Below the pieces are notes generated by a model. That model was not told where the DNA came from and did not search any database. It saw nothing but the letters and a program-made list of their open reading frames with translations. From Mycoplasma iguanae (GTDB lineage Bacteria; Bacillota_I; Bacilli_A; Mycoplasmatales; Metamycoplasmataceae): DNA of 64,000 nt. This document shows, one piece after another, positions 1-11,004 of this stretch. Numbering within the stretch: position 1 is the stretch's first letter; the number at the start of each line of letters is the position of its first letter. A program made the position numbers and the translations under genes. The stretch spans positions 381,346 through 445,345 of the forward strand of contig NZ_CP102734.1 of assembly GCF_024722375.1 (NCBI RefSeq), given 5' to 3'.

Positions 1-66
1 ATTTTCTATGAACAAAATGAAAAAATATACAATCTAATACAAAAAATGGTTGATGAAAAAATTTAA
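1..66 (+). CDS. C-terminal end of an unidentified protein
   Basis: The first frame is open from the window edge to a TAA at 64-66 and encodes the last 21 residues of a protein, ending in VDEKI. It is lysine- and glutamate-rich and carries no recognisable motif. It lies on the same strand as secG and ends before the promoter at 91-98, so it is the end of a separate upstream unit. Too short to identify. Confidence 0.5.
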   Translation: MFYEQNEKIYNLIQKMVDEKI

Positions 67-90
67 ATCAAAAAAAATAATATTAAATTT

Positions 91-98
91 TGTATAAT
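91..98 (+). promoter_or_regulatory. -10 promoter element for the secG-rnr operon
   Basis: The sequence TGTATAAT contains a perfect -10 hexamer at 93-98, with no clear -35. It lies 77 bases before the secG start and is the only good promoter between the upstream gene end and secG. It probably serves secG-rnr-glyA-hslO, which follow with almost no gaps. Confidence 0.5.
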
Positions 99-174
99 TA
101 GGCATTAAAAATATTAAATTTAAATAGAGGATTTTGATTTAAAAATAATTTAAAAAATTAAAAGAAAGGCAAAA

Positions 175-408
175 ATGATCACACTTCTAACGGCCATAAT
201 GGTGTTTCTTGCAGTTATTATTATCATTATTTCTTTTTTGATGGCTCCTGACTCAAACAGTTTTTCAGGTGCTTTAGTAGGATCTAGTGATTTAGATTTA
301 TTCAAAGTTTCAAAAGAACAAGGGTATAAAAAAGTTTTAAAAATTTTAATGTTTACAGCAGGAATTTTTCTTTTTGTGTTTGCTATAGTTATTAGATTAT
401 TTTATTAA
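175..408 (+). CDS. secG: Preprotein translocase subunit SecG
   Basis: A 77-residue membrane protein with two hydrophobic segments (about residues 2-23 and 55-76) separated by a short loop containing LVGSSDLDLF. This is the size and topology of SecG, the small accessory subunit of the SecYEG channel. The start has a good Shine-Dalgarno (AGAAAGG). It is followed five bases later by rnr, a secG-rnr order common in Firmicutes and mycoplasmas. secDF lies elsewhere in this window. Confidence 0.85.
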   Translation: MITLLTAIMVFLAVIIIIISFLMAPDSNSFSGALVGSSDLDLFKVSKEQGYKKVLKILMFTAGIFLFVFAIVIRLFY

Positions 409-413
409 TTTAA

Positions 414-2621
414 ATGTCAAAAAATTTTAATCAAGATGAAGTTATTAAATATATTTCTTCAAAATCAGAAAAACCTTCTAGTTTTATAGATATTGTAAAA
501 TTCTTGAAAATACTACCTCAAAATAACCGTGATTTTAGCTTATTTTTGAGTAATTTAGTTTCACAGGGTTTATTAATTAAAACAAAAGAAGGGGAATATA
601 TAGTTCCTAAAATCCTTGCATCTGTGGAAGGAATTTTGTCCGTTAACTTAAAAGGTTTTGGTTTTGTCAAAAGCAGTGAAGATAGTGAAAAAAACATTTT
701 TATTCCAAAATCAGGAATTAATGGTGCATTTAATGGCGATTTAGTCAAAATTAATGTTATTGAAAACTTTAAAAATAATGAAGAATTTAACTACGGAATT
801 GTTACAAAAATTTTACAAAGAAATACTAAATATCTTGTAGGAACAATTATTAAAAATGGTGCTTTTTTAGATTTTGAACCTATTAATGAAATTTATAAAG
901 CAAGATATCATTTTGTAGAAAATACTAAAATTGAAGAAAATGATGTGGTGAAAGTTGAAATTCAAAAACATGAAAATAATATAATTTTTATTAAATTACT
1001 TAAAATTCTTGGAAAATACAATGAAGCTTTCATTGATATTCAGGCTGAAATTGAAATATCAAATTTACCTTATGAATTCAAAGCCGAAACTATCGCTGAA
1101 GCTTATAATATTCCTAAAACTATCGATAATGATCCCTCTATTCATTATAGAATTGATTTAAGAAAAAAAATTATTTACACAATTGATGGCGATGATACAA
1201 AAGATTTTGATGATGCTATTAGTGTAGAAAAATTGAAAAATGGTAATTATTTATTAGGTGTACATATTGCTGATGTTACTCATTACGTTAAAGAAGGTTC
1301 TGCTCTAGATCTGGAAGCTGCTGAACGTGGAACTTCAATTTATTTACCTAATACAGTTATTCCCATGTTACCTGAATCATTATCAAATGGAATTTGTTCT
1401 CTAAATCCTCAGGTGGATCGTTTTACATTAACAATGGAAAGTGAAATTAATTCTTCTGGTGAAAATGTAAATGTAAAAATTTATCCTTCTATTATTAATT
1501 CTTATCAAAGACTAACTTATAAAGATGTTAATAAATTTTTTCAAAAAGAATTGAATTTTGATGACAAATTATCACAATCATTAAACTTAGCTGATGAATT
1601 GGCTCAAATTTTAAGAAAATATAAAAGCAAAGAAGGTTATATTGATTTTGAAATTGAAGAATCTAAAATAATTTTAGATGAAAATGGTAAAACAATTGAT
1701 ATTAAACCTACTCAACGCGGTAAATCAGAAATTTTAATAGAAGATTTTATGGTTCGTGCTAATGAGATTATTTCTAAATTTATGACTGAAAAAGGTTATC
1801 CCTTTATTTACAGAATCCACGATGCACCAGAAATTGAAAAATTAGAACAACTTCAAGCAATTCTGAAAATGATTGATGTAGATATTACAATCCCTTTATC
1901 AAAAGATCCTAAAGATTTTGCAAATGCAATTGCTAAAGTAAAGAAAATTCGCTTTGATGAATTTATTAAAATTCTTTTATTAAGAACAATGCAAAAAGCT
2001 ATTTATTCTCCGCAAAACATTGGGCATTTTGGATTGGCTTCAAAATTTTACTCACATTTTACTTCTCCGATTAGAAGATATCCCGATTTAATTGCACATA
2101 GAATGATTAGAAGATTTTTGTTTGAAAAACACGATGAAGAAATTGAACACTTTAAACAAATTCTACCTTCAATTGCAAAATTAAATAGTGAATCTGAACA
2201 AAGAGCAGTTGAATTAGAAAGAAAAGTTTCTGGAATAAAAAAAGCTGAATTTTATGAATCTAAAATTGGTCATACTTTAAACGGACAAATTATGTCAATT
2301 TCAAAATTCGGAATTTTTGTAGAATTTGCAGATAAGGTTGATGCTTTAATAAGTAAATTTAATATTTTTGCAAATTCTTATGTTCCTTCTAATGAAGGAT
2401 TAAAGGTTCAAGTGGATGACCATATTTACAAAATGGGTGATGTAGTTGAAGTTATAATTATAGGAATAAATAAAGCACAAGCTAGAATTGATGCAATCTT
2501 TTCTAAAGATCTAAAACGATTTGAAAAACATCAGATAGAAGTTCAAAAAGAACGTGAATTGAGGAAAAATAATGTACAAAAAAATAGAATTGAAAGATCA
2601 AGCAGTTCAAAAAGCGATTAA
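414..2621 (+). CDS. rnr: Ribonuclease R (3'-5' exoribonuclease, RNB family)
   Basis: A 735-residue protein in the usual RNase R order: an N-terminal winged-helix-like region, cold-shock-type OB folds, the RNB catalytic domain and a C-terminal S1 domain (about residues 620-700, with the segment [15 protein letters not shown]). The metal-binding acidic motif [11 protein letters not shown] begins at about D259. RNase R degrades structured RNA processively and in mycoplasmas is the main 3'-5' exoribonuclease. The start lies 5 bases after the secG stop and has no Shine-Dalgarno, so translation is probably coupled. Its last 50 bases overlap glyA in a different frame, and the C-terminal end is a basic, serine-rich tail. 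It contains no in-frame TGA. Confidence 0.95.
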   Translation: MSKNFNQDEVIKYISSKSEKPSSFIDIVKFLKILPQNNRDFSLFLSNLVSQGLLIKTKEGEYIVPKILASVEGILSVNLKGFGFVKSSEDSEKNIFIPKSGINGAFNGDLVKINVIENFKNNEEFNYGIVTKILQRNTKYLVGTIIKNGAFLDFEPINEIYKARYHFVENTKIEENDVVKVEIQKHENNIIFIKLLKILGKYNEAFIDIQAEIEISNLPYEFKAETIAEAYNIPKTIDNDPSIHYRIDLRKKIIYTIDGDDTKDFDDAISVEKLKNGNYLLGVHIADVTHYVKEGSALDLEAAERGTSIYLPNTVIPMLPESLSNGICSLNPQVDRFTLTMESEINSSGENVNVKIYPSIINSYQRLTYKDVNKFFQKELNFDDKLSQSLNLADELAQILRKYKSKEGYIDFEIEESKIILDENGKTIDIKPTQRGKSEILIEDFMVRANEIISKFMTEKGYPFIYRIHDAPEIEKLEQLQAILKMIDVDITIPLSKDPKDFANAIAKVKKIRFDEFIKILLLRTMQKAIYSPQNIGHFGLASKFYSHFTSPIRRYPDLIAHRMIRRFLFEKHDEEIEHFKQILPSIAKLNSESEQRAVELERKVSGIKKAEFYESKIGHTLNGQIMSISKFGIFVEFADKVDALISKFNIFANSYVPSNEGLKVQVDDHIYKMGDVVEVIIIGINKAQARIDAIFSKDLKRFEKHQIEVQKERELRKNNVQKNRIERSSSSKSD

Positions 2622-3822
2622 TAATGAATTATTACGTCAAGAAGAACATATTGAATTAATTGCATCAGAAAATTATGTTTCTGAAGATGTTTTAAAGGCA
2701 ACTGGTAGTATTTTAACTAATAAATATGGTGAAGGTTATCCGGGGAAAAGATATTATGATGGTTGTGAAAATGTTGATATTATTGAAAATTTAGCAATTG
2801 ATAGATTAAAAAAAATGTTCAATGTTAAATATGTTAACGTACAACCTTATTCAGGTTCTGTTGCTAATGCTGCAGCTTTTGCAACAGTTTTAAAACCAGG
2901 GGAACGAGTTTTAGGAATGTCTCTTTCTTCAGGGGGGCATTTAACTCATGGATATAAAATTAGTTTTTCTGGAACTTTTTATGAATCTCACTCATACGAT
3001 GTAAATGAAAAAGGATTTATTGACTATGATCAAGTTTTAAAAATTGCCAAAGAAATAAAACCTAAATTAATTATTTGTGGCTACTCAGCTTATTCCCAAG
3101 AAGTAGATTTTAAAAAATTCCGCGAAATTGCTGATGAAGTTGGTGCTTATTTAATGGCCGATATTGCTCATATTGCAGGATTAATTGTTGGTGGACAACA
3201 TCAATCACCTGTAGGTTATGCACACATTATCACTTCAACTACGCACAAAACATTACGCGGTGCTCGTGGTGCAATTATCATGACAGATGATGAAGAAATC
3301 GCTAAGAAAATGAATCGTTGAGTTTTCCCAGGTTATCAAGGTGGTCCACTATTTCATGCAATTGCAGGAAAAGCCGTTGCTTTTAATGAAGCTTTAAGTT
3401 CTCAATTCAAAGAATACACAAAACAAATTGTTTTAAATTCTAAAGCTTTTGCCAATGAATTTATCAAGTTAGGGTCACAAGTTATTTCTGGTGGAACTGT
3501 AAATCACTTGTTTATAATTAACGTAAAATTTAAATATGGACTAACCGGAAAAGCTGCAGCGGAAATTTTATCAAAAATCAATATCACATGTAATAAAAAT
3601 ACTATTCCCCATGATTCAGAATCACCAATGGTGACTTCAGGAATTCGTTTAGGGACTGCTGCTATGACTTCTAGAAATTTTAAAGAAGAACAATTTATTC
3701 AACTAGCAAAAATAATCGACAAAGCTTTATTAGGTTATCAAAATGAAAACTTAATTAAACAATTAAAATCGGAAGTTCTAGAATTAACTAAAAAATTTCC
3801 AATTCAAAGGAACTATATTTAG
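2572..3822 (+). CDS. glyA: Serine hydroxymethyltransferase
   Basis: A 416-residue PLP enzyme interconverting serine and glycine and supplying one-carbon units on tetrahydrofolate. Signature elements are the N-terminal [11 protein letters not shown], the region [19 protein letters not shown], and the PLP-lysine motif STTHKTLRG with K226. The reading frame is interrupted by a TGA at 3319-3321 (NRWVFPG), which is tryptophan here. The start ATG at 2572 follows GAGGAAA and lies 50 bases inside the end of rnr. hslO follows after three bases, so rnr, glyA and hslO look co-transcribed. Confidence 0.95.
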
Positions 3823-3825
3823 TTT

Positions 3826-4650
3826 ATGTCAAAAACTATCATTATTATTAAAAATAATATCCGGATTTTTGTTTCAGATTTCACAGAAATTGCACAAAAA
3901 GCAATTAATATTCATTCTAAAAATTATTTACCATCTTTGATTTTGGCAAAAGCAATTGCCGTATTTGGTGTACTTTCATTTATGACTCAGAAAAAAAATG
4001 GAAAAACAATTGCCAGTATAACATCTGATGGACCAATCAAAAATATTATTGTAGAATCAAATAATCAGGGCAATATCCGTGCTTTAATCGGTAATGATAA
4101 TATCGAAACAGAAAAAGATGATGAGATAAATGCTCAAATTCCTTTAATTCTAGGAATAGGACAAACAGGAAAACTAAAAGTTGTACATCTATATAATGGT
4201 CAACAATTTGGTAGTGAAGTAATTTTAGCTGGTGCAGATATAATTACAGATTTAGCTTATTATTTTGATTTATCTGAACAAATAAAAACCGCAATTCGTG
4301 ATAGTGTACAATTTGAATCAAAAAATAAAATAAAAAGAGCTTATTCAGCTATTTTTCAACTTCTTCCAGGACACACTGATGAAGATATTTCCTACATTTA
4401 TGATTTTATTAAAACTTATGATATTAATAAAATGAGTTTAGAAGAATATATTGAGGCAATTGATGGAAATGTTTTAGAAGAAAAACAAGCACAATGGAAA
4501 TGTTCTTGTTCTAGAGAAAAAACATTAGAAGCTGCAAAACTTTTGCCAATGGAAGAAATCCATGAAATTATTGAAAAATATCATAATGTTTCTGTTGAAT
4601 GTCATTTTTGTAAAAAAAGTTATAAATTTAATTTAGAAGATTTTAAATAA
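3826..4650 (+). CDS. hslO: Redox-regulated chaperone Hsp33
   Basis: A 274-residue Hsp33 homologue. The C-terminus holds the four zinc-binding cysteines in the family pattern CxC (C226, C228) and CxxC (C259, C262). In Hsp33, oxidation of these cysteines releases zinc and activates holdase chaperone activity in the cytosol. It begins 3 bases after glyA, apparently by coupling. The transcript may run on into the cinA-like gene 96 bases downstream, because I see no strong terminator between them. Confidence 0.92.
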   Translation: MSKTIIIIKNNIRIFVSDFTEIAQKAINIHSKNYLPSLILAKAIAVFGVLSFMTQKKNGKTIASITSDGPIKNIIVESNNQGNIRALIGNDNIETEKDDEINAQIPLILGIGQTGKLKVVHLYNGQQFGSEVILAGADIITDLAYYFDLSEQIKTAIRDSVQFESKNKIKRAYSAIFQLLPGHTDEDISYIYDFIKTYDINKMSLEEYIEAIDGNVLEEKQAQWKCSCSREKTLEAAKLLPMEEIHEIIEKYHNVSVECHFCKKSYKFNLEDFK

Positions 4651-4746
4651 TAGAATATTATTTCATATTCAATAATTTTGAACAATACTAATTTATTTTT
4701 ATAATTGTTATTGAATTTTAAAAATATTTTTTGGATGGAAATTAAA

Positions 4747-5154
4747 ATGACTAAAACAAAAACTTTTGCTTCTGTTGAATCTTTCACAGGAGGCGGATTC
4801 TCCTATAAAATTACAAGAGAACCAGGTGCATCTCAATATTTTAAAGGCTCAATAGTTACATATTCGAATGATATCAAAGAAAAAATGGGAATTAATACAT
4901 CTCAAGGAGTAATAAATTCTCAAACAGCAAAAGAAATGGCGTTACAAGGTAAAAAATATTTTAATGTTGATTATTGTTTTAGCTTTACAGGAAATGCGGG
5001 TCCTACTGTTTTAGATAACGAGCCAGTTGGATTAGTTTATATCGCTATTAATGATCAAGTTTTTAAGAAACAATATAAAGGTAATAGAAAAGAAATTCAA
5101 ACGAAAGCAATTAATTTTGCTTATAAAAAATTTTTAGAATTAAGTAATAAATAA
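4747..5154 (+). CDS. CinA C-terminal domain protein (nicotinamide-nucleotide amidase type)
   Basis: From the ATG at 4747 this gives 135 residues matching only the C-terminal domain of CinA: SVESFTGGGFSYKIT near the N-terminus, then GSIVTYSNDIKEKMG, and FSFTGNAGP. Stand-alone proteins of this family (PncC) deamidate nicotinamide mononucleotide in NAD salvage. An in-frame ATG at 4735 and a TTG at 4705 lie upstream. I chose 4747 because GGATGG sits 8 bases before it and the family match starts right after it. The gene ends at a strong bidirectional hairpin. pncB, another NAD-salvage gene, lies about 9.5 kb away. Confidence 0.82.
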   Translation: MTKTKTFASVESFTGGGFSYKITREPGASQYFKGSIVTYSNDIKEKMGINTSQGVINSQTAKEMALQGKKYFNVDYCFSFTGNAGPTVLDNEPVGLVYIAINDQVFKKQYKGNRKEIQTKAINFAYKKFLELSNK

Positions 5155-5156
5155 CT

Positions 5157-5212
5157 ATTTTCAAAACTAAAAAAATTAATCATATTAGATTAACCTTTTT
5201 AGTTTTGAAAAT
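5157..5212. terminator. Bidirectional terminator hairpin
   Basis: A perfect 17-base inverted repeat (arms 5157-5173 and 5196-5212, 22-base loop) lies exactly between two convergent genes, the cinA-like gene and the giant membrane protein. A/T runs at the arm ends provide a U tract in both directions. Confidence 0.85.
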
Positions 5213-8200
5213 TTATCTTTTATTTTTCTTTTGTCAGTATTTATATAAAACGAAAGATATAATACTAAACAAAATAAATCCAATTCCAGCACTTAAAATA
5301 GCTATTAATGTGTTGTTATTATTTTCTTTTTGTTCTTCTTTCACAATTTCTATTTGATCTAAAGTGTTAGGGGATTCTAAAACCTCAACTTTATCATTTT
5401 TAGGATTAAAATTTCTTAACGGTTTATTTTTTTCAATTTCTATAGGAACTACTTTTGGAATTTCTTTAAATTTAAAATTAAATTTTCTAGATTTTAAAAT
5501 ACTATTAAATTCATTATCTTTTCAAACATATTTATCATTAATTTTAATTATAAAAACTAGTTTACCATTTTCCTGTTTTACAGATATTTCATCTAAAATT
5601 TTATCTATAGAAGTTCCATCAATTTCTCAAATTAACATTTCTAATATTTCTTCTTCAGTAATATTGTTTAAAATATCATCTAATTTTTGAGACGTATAAA
5701 TATTATTTGAATCAATAAAATTTTTAATTTTAACATTATTAATTTTGGGAGTTTCAGCTAATTTAACCTGATTAATTTTAATTTCCTTATAATTTTCTTC
5801 GCTATTTTCTTTTTTAATACTAATGCTTATATTTTTATCAAATGAATTTTTTCAAACAAAATTTTTAAATAAAATAGCTTCAATATTTAAAATAAAATCT
5901 GTTTTATTTTCTAAATAATTAATTTTTATTTTTTCAATTGGTTGGAGTGTTGCATCTTTAATATCTATTTTAAAATAAATGATTTGTTCTTCTAAACTGA
6001 GATCATTGAATCCTTTGATAAAAGATGTTAAATCTTTTGTATTTTTTTCGTTAATAATTTTTTCAAATTTTTGATCAATTTGAAAACTATCAACTGGATA
6101 AAGATTTCGTTCTACTTTTATATTTATAAAACTTATATTTTTATCCCATGAAAACTCAGGTTTTGTTTCAAAATTAATTGTTAAAATATTTTTTGTTATT
6201 TTAAAATTTATATCTCTAATTTTTTCTAAATCATCTTCATAATTAAACAAAAGTTTTTTACTATCTAAAGATAATTCATTTAACTCTTTAGCTATATCTT
6301 TTAAGTTTTTATTTTTTTCATTTTTACTATCTCATCCATATCATAAATATTCATCAAAGATTTCTTCATTTATTTCAGGTAATTGAATTTTTTCTTTAAA
6401 TCTAAAGAAAAAATTCAAAGGTATTAATATTTCATTTTTATCTAAATTTACTATTCAACTTGGGTGAAATATAATGTTTTTAAACAATAAATTGTAATCG
6501 ATTGTTTGCGATATTACAGGTTGGTTATGAAGAATTGACTGATTAATTTCTTTTGGATATTTTATTCTAAAATATTGATCTGATTGCTCTTCAACAAAAT
6601 GATCTATTTGAGGATATAACAATTCCTTATTAAATTCTATAAAACCAAAAATGTCTTTGTCTTTAGAATCTTTTAAAGTACTTATAAGTTCAGGAATTTG
6701 AGAATCATCATATAGTTTTGTATCATTTTTTTCTCAATTTAAAAGATTATTAAATGAAGGTTCAATTAATTTAGGTTGTAATTTTAATGTATTAATTTTC
6801 ATTAAATAATATTGCAAAATAACTTTTCCTGTTTCATCATATTCGTCTTCTAAATGTTTGAATAATTTTGATTGCTCAAGATTGTTTTTATTAAAATATG
6901 GTGGTAATTCTATTACCACATGAAATTGTCCTTCTACATTATTAGGTAATAATCTAGATAATTCTATTTTATTTTTTAAAATTCATTTTTTTAATTTTTC
7001 TTCTAAACTATTTTTTGGAACTGCTTTCAATTTCAAATTTAATGGATCAGCATTTTCACTAAATTCCACAAAAATTTTTTTATAAATTTCTTTGTCTATT
7101 ATTGTTCCAAAATCATTGGAAGTGGAAGAAAAATTAAGTTTTGAATCAAATAAATTTTTTAAAAGATTGATTATTTTACCTTTTCAGATTTTTTTATTGG
7201 AAACAGAATAATCTACATATTGATGAGCTAATTTTTGCTCTTCTATTTTTTCTATAGAAGCTGGCAATGTTATTATATTTTCTTTATTTAAATTATTTTT
7301 TTGTGATAATTTTTCAATATTTATCTTTAATAGACTATTAGAGTTTTCGAATGAAGTATTTCAATATAAAATATCATTTTTCATTAAAAAATTGTTTGTT
7401 TTTCCCTGATTTTTACTTGAATTTTCATACAATTTATTAATTGATAATTTAATATTCATACTATCATTTGTCATTTCAGCAGAACTATATTTATTTCCTA
7501 AAATTTTATTTTTATTATCTATAGAAAAATTTCTTAAAATAATTTGACTATTAAAATCTATAAAACTACTGTTTTTTTGTGGATTATTAATTTTGGAACT
7601 TACATACATAAATTTTTTAGTATTTCCATCATATAGTTTTACTTTTTCAAATATTCCAGAATTACCATTTTTGATAACTTCTACATAAATATCTTGAGAT
7701 AAAACTACAGGTGTAATAAAATTAAAATATAAATTGTAAATATTTTGCTTAGAAAAATCATTATGATTTGAGCCATCTATAAATTTCATTTCATTAAATT
7801 TTAAATCATAGTAAGGACTATTACTATTTCAAGTTAAAACACTTTCTAGAATGTTAAATTTGAATCCTGATTCATTCATAAGTTTAACTCATGGACTTTC
7901 CTTATTTTCCGGAATATTTATGTTTGGGACAGTAATGTTTTTATCTGATAGATTTATTTCTACTTTTTCATTATTAGATATTTTAGAAAAAATATTATTA
8001 TTAATGGAATTATAATTATTTTTAAAAGCATTAAATAAAGCTAAAATGTTTTCCATTTCTTCAATTTCATATTTTCCTTTTAAGCCATTTAAAAGAAATT
8101 TATTAAAAAATGAAACATAATTTTGATATGAATTGTTAAATATATTCAGTAGTTTAAAAGTTTTTTTGAATATATTTTCACTAATCAAATTATCTTGCAT

Positions 8201-9616
8201 TGTTTTATAGTATTTAACTAAAAAAGCTTGATTAAAGAAAGATTTTATAAGTTCATTATTTACTGCTAACTTCAAATTAGCTTTTTGTGTTAAATTATCA
8301 AAGTTGGTTTCTAATTTGAAGAAATTATTTAAATTAATTTTGTTTATTTTACTAAATTTTATTTTAGTATTTTTTAAATTGTTATTAGGTTTTAATTCGT
8401 TAAAAAATTTATTTTCATTATTAATAGAGAATTGTAAGTTACTACTTTCATAATTACCGCTAAATTGTTCTAAATCCGGATATAAACCTTTAATATCATA
8501 TGTGTTTCCATGATATTTAAAATCGGGAAATTTTTTCATAATATTAAGTTTATCTGCAAAAATTTTATTATTACTATATAAATATTTATAACCCGTTTCT
8601 TTCAATCTTTTTTTAGTTAATTCTAATGCTTCTTCTGTATATTCTCCATGAAAATCTTTTTTTAATTGTTCTCTTCACTTATTAAATTCATCAGAGTTGA
8701 ATAATGATTTTAATTCATTTATTGTTAAATTAGTTTTGGTTTTTTTCTCTCGTATATAATCAGCAAGCATTAAAGCGTTAATTATATCATTAACGCTTTC
8801 TACATTACTATCACTATAAATGTGCAATGAAGATTCTCTTAAAGGAAGTCATGTATCTTTTTTAATTTTATTACTAGGTTCAGTTGAGTATCTAAATTCT
8901 GTAAAAAATGATCAAAGTGATTGGATTGGATAACCCAACTTAATTAGAATATCAATATTTTGTGATTGTCTAGAATTAATATTTTGAAACTGTTTACCTA
9001 ATTTTTGAGTGTTATGAATAAATTGATCTAAATTTTTAGTTGTATTTTCATATTTGATGGTTAAATAATTATTATCTATATCTAATTGACCAAACTTTTT
9101 ATTTTTTTTATCATTTGATACATTATTTATAAAATTACTTTTGTAATTAGGATAATGATAATCAACAAAGCCAAAATCTACATTATTATTTTTTGGTTTT
9201 CATCAAGATGATCAAGAATAATCAGAATGTTTTTTCTTGTAATAAAATTGTGCCGTTTTAGTAATTATTTTATTGTAATCAGATAAATTTAGTTTAATTG
9301 AATTATCTTCAACTGTTTTTTGAATTTCCACATCCAAATTGGGATTTTCTAAGTTGAAATTAAAATTTAAATTTTCTGGTTTATGATAATATTTTTTAAC
9401 TAAAGTATTAAATTCGTTTTGAACTTTTGTTTGATTTTCACGATCTTGCTTTACATGTGATAAAGGAAAATCTTTATCTTTTAATGATTGAAAATTACCT
9501 AAAGCTGCATATACTGGAAAAATATATGCTCCTCCTGGTCATTTATATTTTGCTGACTTATCTTCATTTACATTTAATTCATTTTTTATATTTAATTTCA
9601 AAGATGGATCTAACAT
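5213..9616 (-). CDS. Giant surface membrane protein, intact body (ATG after in-frame TAA)
   Basis: This frame is open for 1467 residues from an ATG at 9616 to a TAA at 5213 if TGA is Trp. I do not recognise the family. The protein is rich in Asn, Lys, Ile and Phe. It ends with one clear membrane segment (NTLIAILSAGIGFILFSI and following residues) and a short basic tail (WQKKNKR), so most of it would be outside the cell, anchored at its C-terminus. The same frame continues upstream of the ATG, past one TAA at 9617, into a signal-like sequence (separate entry). The ATG has no Shine-Dalgarno, so this body may be silent, or made only by read-through or as a variant. It lies directly downstream of recA. 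A surface or adhesin-like role is inference from topology only. Confidence 0.6.
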
Positions 9617-9832
9617 TTAATCTAATTCTGTTGTAGCTAGATTTTTTTTATTAGCTTCTAAAATGTTAAATATTTTATTTAAAAAATTATCTTCTGTAAA
9701 AGCAGTATTAAAACTTGTTTTGTGAACCGCAACTAATGGTTGTGTCGGATAATTGAGATGTAATGAAATACTTAATGGTATGGATAAAAGTGCAAAGGGA
9801 ATCGTATATAATATATTTTTTTTAATATTCAA
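9617..9832 (-). pseudogene. N-terminal signal/anchor piece separated by an in-frame TAA
   Basis: A 71-codon stretch begins with TTG at 9832 and stops at TAA 9617-9619. It encodes NIKKNILYTIPFALLSIPLS, a typical uncleaved signal or anchor with positive residues before a hydrophobic core, then a soluble stretch. The next codon after the TAA is an in-phase ATG, and the frame then stays open for 1467 codons. The simplest reading is one gene of about 1539 codons with a single nonsense mutation at codon 72. No Shine-Dalgarno precedes the TTG, which lies 4 bases after the recA stop. A sequencing error or a genuine short membrane peptide cannot be excluded. Confidence 0.5.
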
Positions 9833-9836
9833 TTTA

Positions 9837-10814
9837 TTATTCTGATAATTTTGCTAAAACTAATTCAAAGATTTCTTTATAAACTTCTAAATTATTTTCT
9901 AGAAATAATTTTAAATTATTTTTTCCTTGAGCTATATTTTCGCCTTTATATGAAAATCAGGTGCCCTTTCTTTTAATTATGTCCATTTCTTCAGCAAATT
10001 TCCCTACTTCTGCATGTTTTGAAATACCCTGAGAAAAAACAATTTCAATCATTGCACTTTTAAAAGGTGCAGAAAGTTTATTTTTTACAACTTTTATTTT
10101 TACTAAATTACCACTAATATCATCACCAGTTCCAATTGAAGCTTGCTTTCTAACATCTAAACGAATTGAAGAATAAAATTTTAGCGCTCTTCCACCTGAA
10201 GTAACTTCAGGATTTCCAAAAATTACTCCGACTTTTTCTCTAACTTGATTTATGAAAATAATAGTTGTACGATTTTTATTTAATGAACCTGTTAGTTTTC
10301 TTAAAGCTTTTGACATTAAACGAGCTTGTGCACCTATAGATTGGTCACGCATTTCACCATTTAATTCTGATTCAGGTACTAATGCAGCAACAGAATCAAC
10401 TACTATTAAATCAATTACTCCTGTTTTTGTTAAAGTGTCAACTATTTCCATTGCTTGCTCACCTGAATCGGGTTGTGACAAAATTAAATTATCGATATCA
10501 ACACCTAAATTTTTTGCATATCTAGGGTCTACAGAGTGTTCAGCATCAATAAATGCAGCTATTCCACCACTTTTTTGAATTTCTGCAATTGCATGTAAAG
10601 CTAATGTAGTTTTTCCAGAAGATTCAGGTCCATATATTTCAATGATTCTTCCTCTGGGGTAGCCGTTAATTCCTAAAGCTTTATCCAAAGATAAAGATCC
10701 AGAACTAAAAACATCCACATCAACCTCGGACTTTTCACCCAATAACATAATTGCTTCTTTACCAAATTTCTTTTCAATTTGATTTAAAGCTTCTTTTAAA
10801 GTTTCTTTTTCCAT
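9837..10814 (-). CDS. recA: Recombinase RecA
   Basis: A 325-residue RecA, the strand-exchange ATPase of homologous recombination. The Walker A motif GPESSGKT has its lysine at residue 68. The core segments [20 protein letters not shown] and [10 protein letters not shown] are present. A TGA near the C-terminus (RKGTWFSYKG) is Trp. I chose the ATG at 10814, not the in-frame GTG at 10826, because GGAGG lies just upstream of the ATG. The region ending at the start codon is nearly identical to the one before ruvA (separate entry). The sigma-factor-like gene at 11005-11562 lies upstream on the same strand, separated by a terminator, so recA has its own promoter. Confidence 0.97.
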
Positions 10815-10860
10815 ATTTACCTCCACTGTATAAATGTAAAAATAACCCTTTAAAAGAAAA
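10809..10860 (-). promoter_or_regulatory. recA upstream element shared with ruvA
   Basis: Read on the minus strand, a 9-base box TTTTCTTTT (10852-10860) is followed by 9 unrelated bases, then TTTTTACATTTATACA, then one variable base (G here), then TGGAGGTAAATATGGAA (to 10809), which contains the Shine-Dalgarno and the recA ATG. The same parts with the same spacing precede ruvA at 38543-38594, differing in the core only at the variable base. TTTATACA would serve as a -10-like element. The extent of identity goes well beyond ordinary promoters in this window. Confidence 0.7.
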
Positions 10861-10936
10861 TATTTTTTAAATTTTATTATAAAAAATATAATAATTATTA
10901 AAGTAGGGCAATTATATTAAATAATTTATTTTATGT

Positions 10937-10966
10937 AAAAAAAATACCCGCATAATTGCAGGTATA
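10937..10966 (-). terminator. Terminator after the sigma-factor-like gene
   Basis: On the minus strand a hairpin with arms ATACCTGCA and TGCGGGTAT (one C/G-type mismatch, 4-base loop) is followed by eight T. It lies between the sigma-like gene and recA and would separate their transcripts. Confidence 0.8.
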
Positions 10967-11004
10967 ATAAGTAATTTATCAAACAAAATAGGAATTTATA
11001 ATAA

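Noticed and set aside
518-748. Antisense frames over rnr, recA, parC, pheT and others
   Set aside because: They mirror highly conserved genes, show no start sites of their own and have antisense-type composition.
2572-3822. Apparent frameshift or split of glyA and many other genes
   Set aside because: All breaks of this type are TGA codons at Trp positions and the frame never changes. This is the mycoplasma genetic code.
5213-9832. MIB (immunoglobulin-binding) partner for the DUF31 protease
   Set aside because: It is about 13 kb away, twice the usual size, has a C-terminal anchor and shows no motif I can link to MIB.
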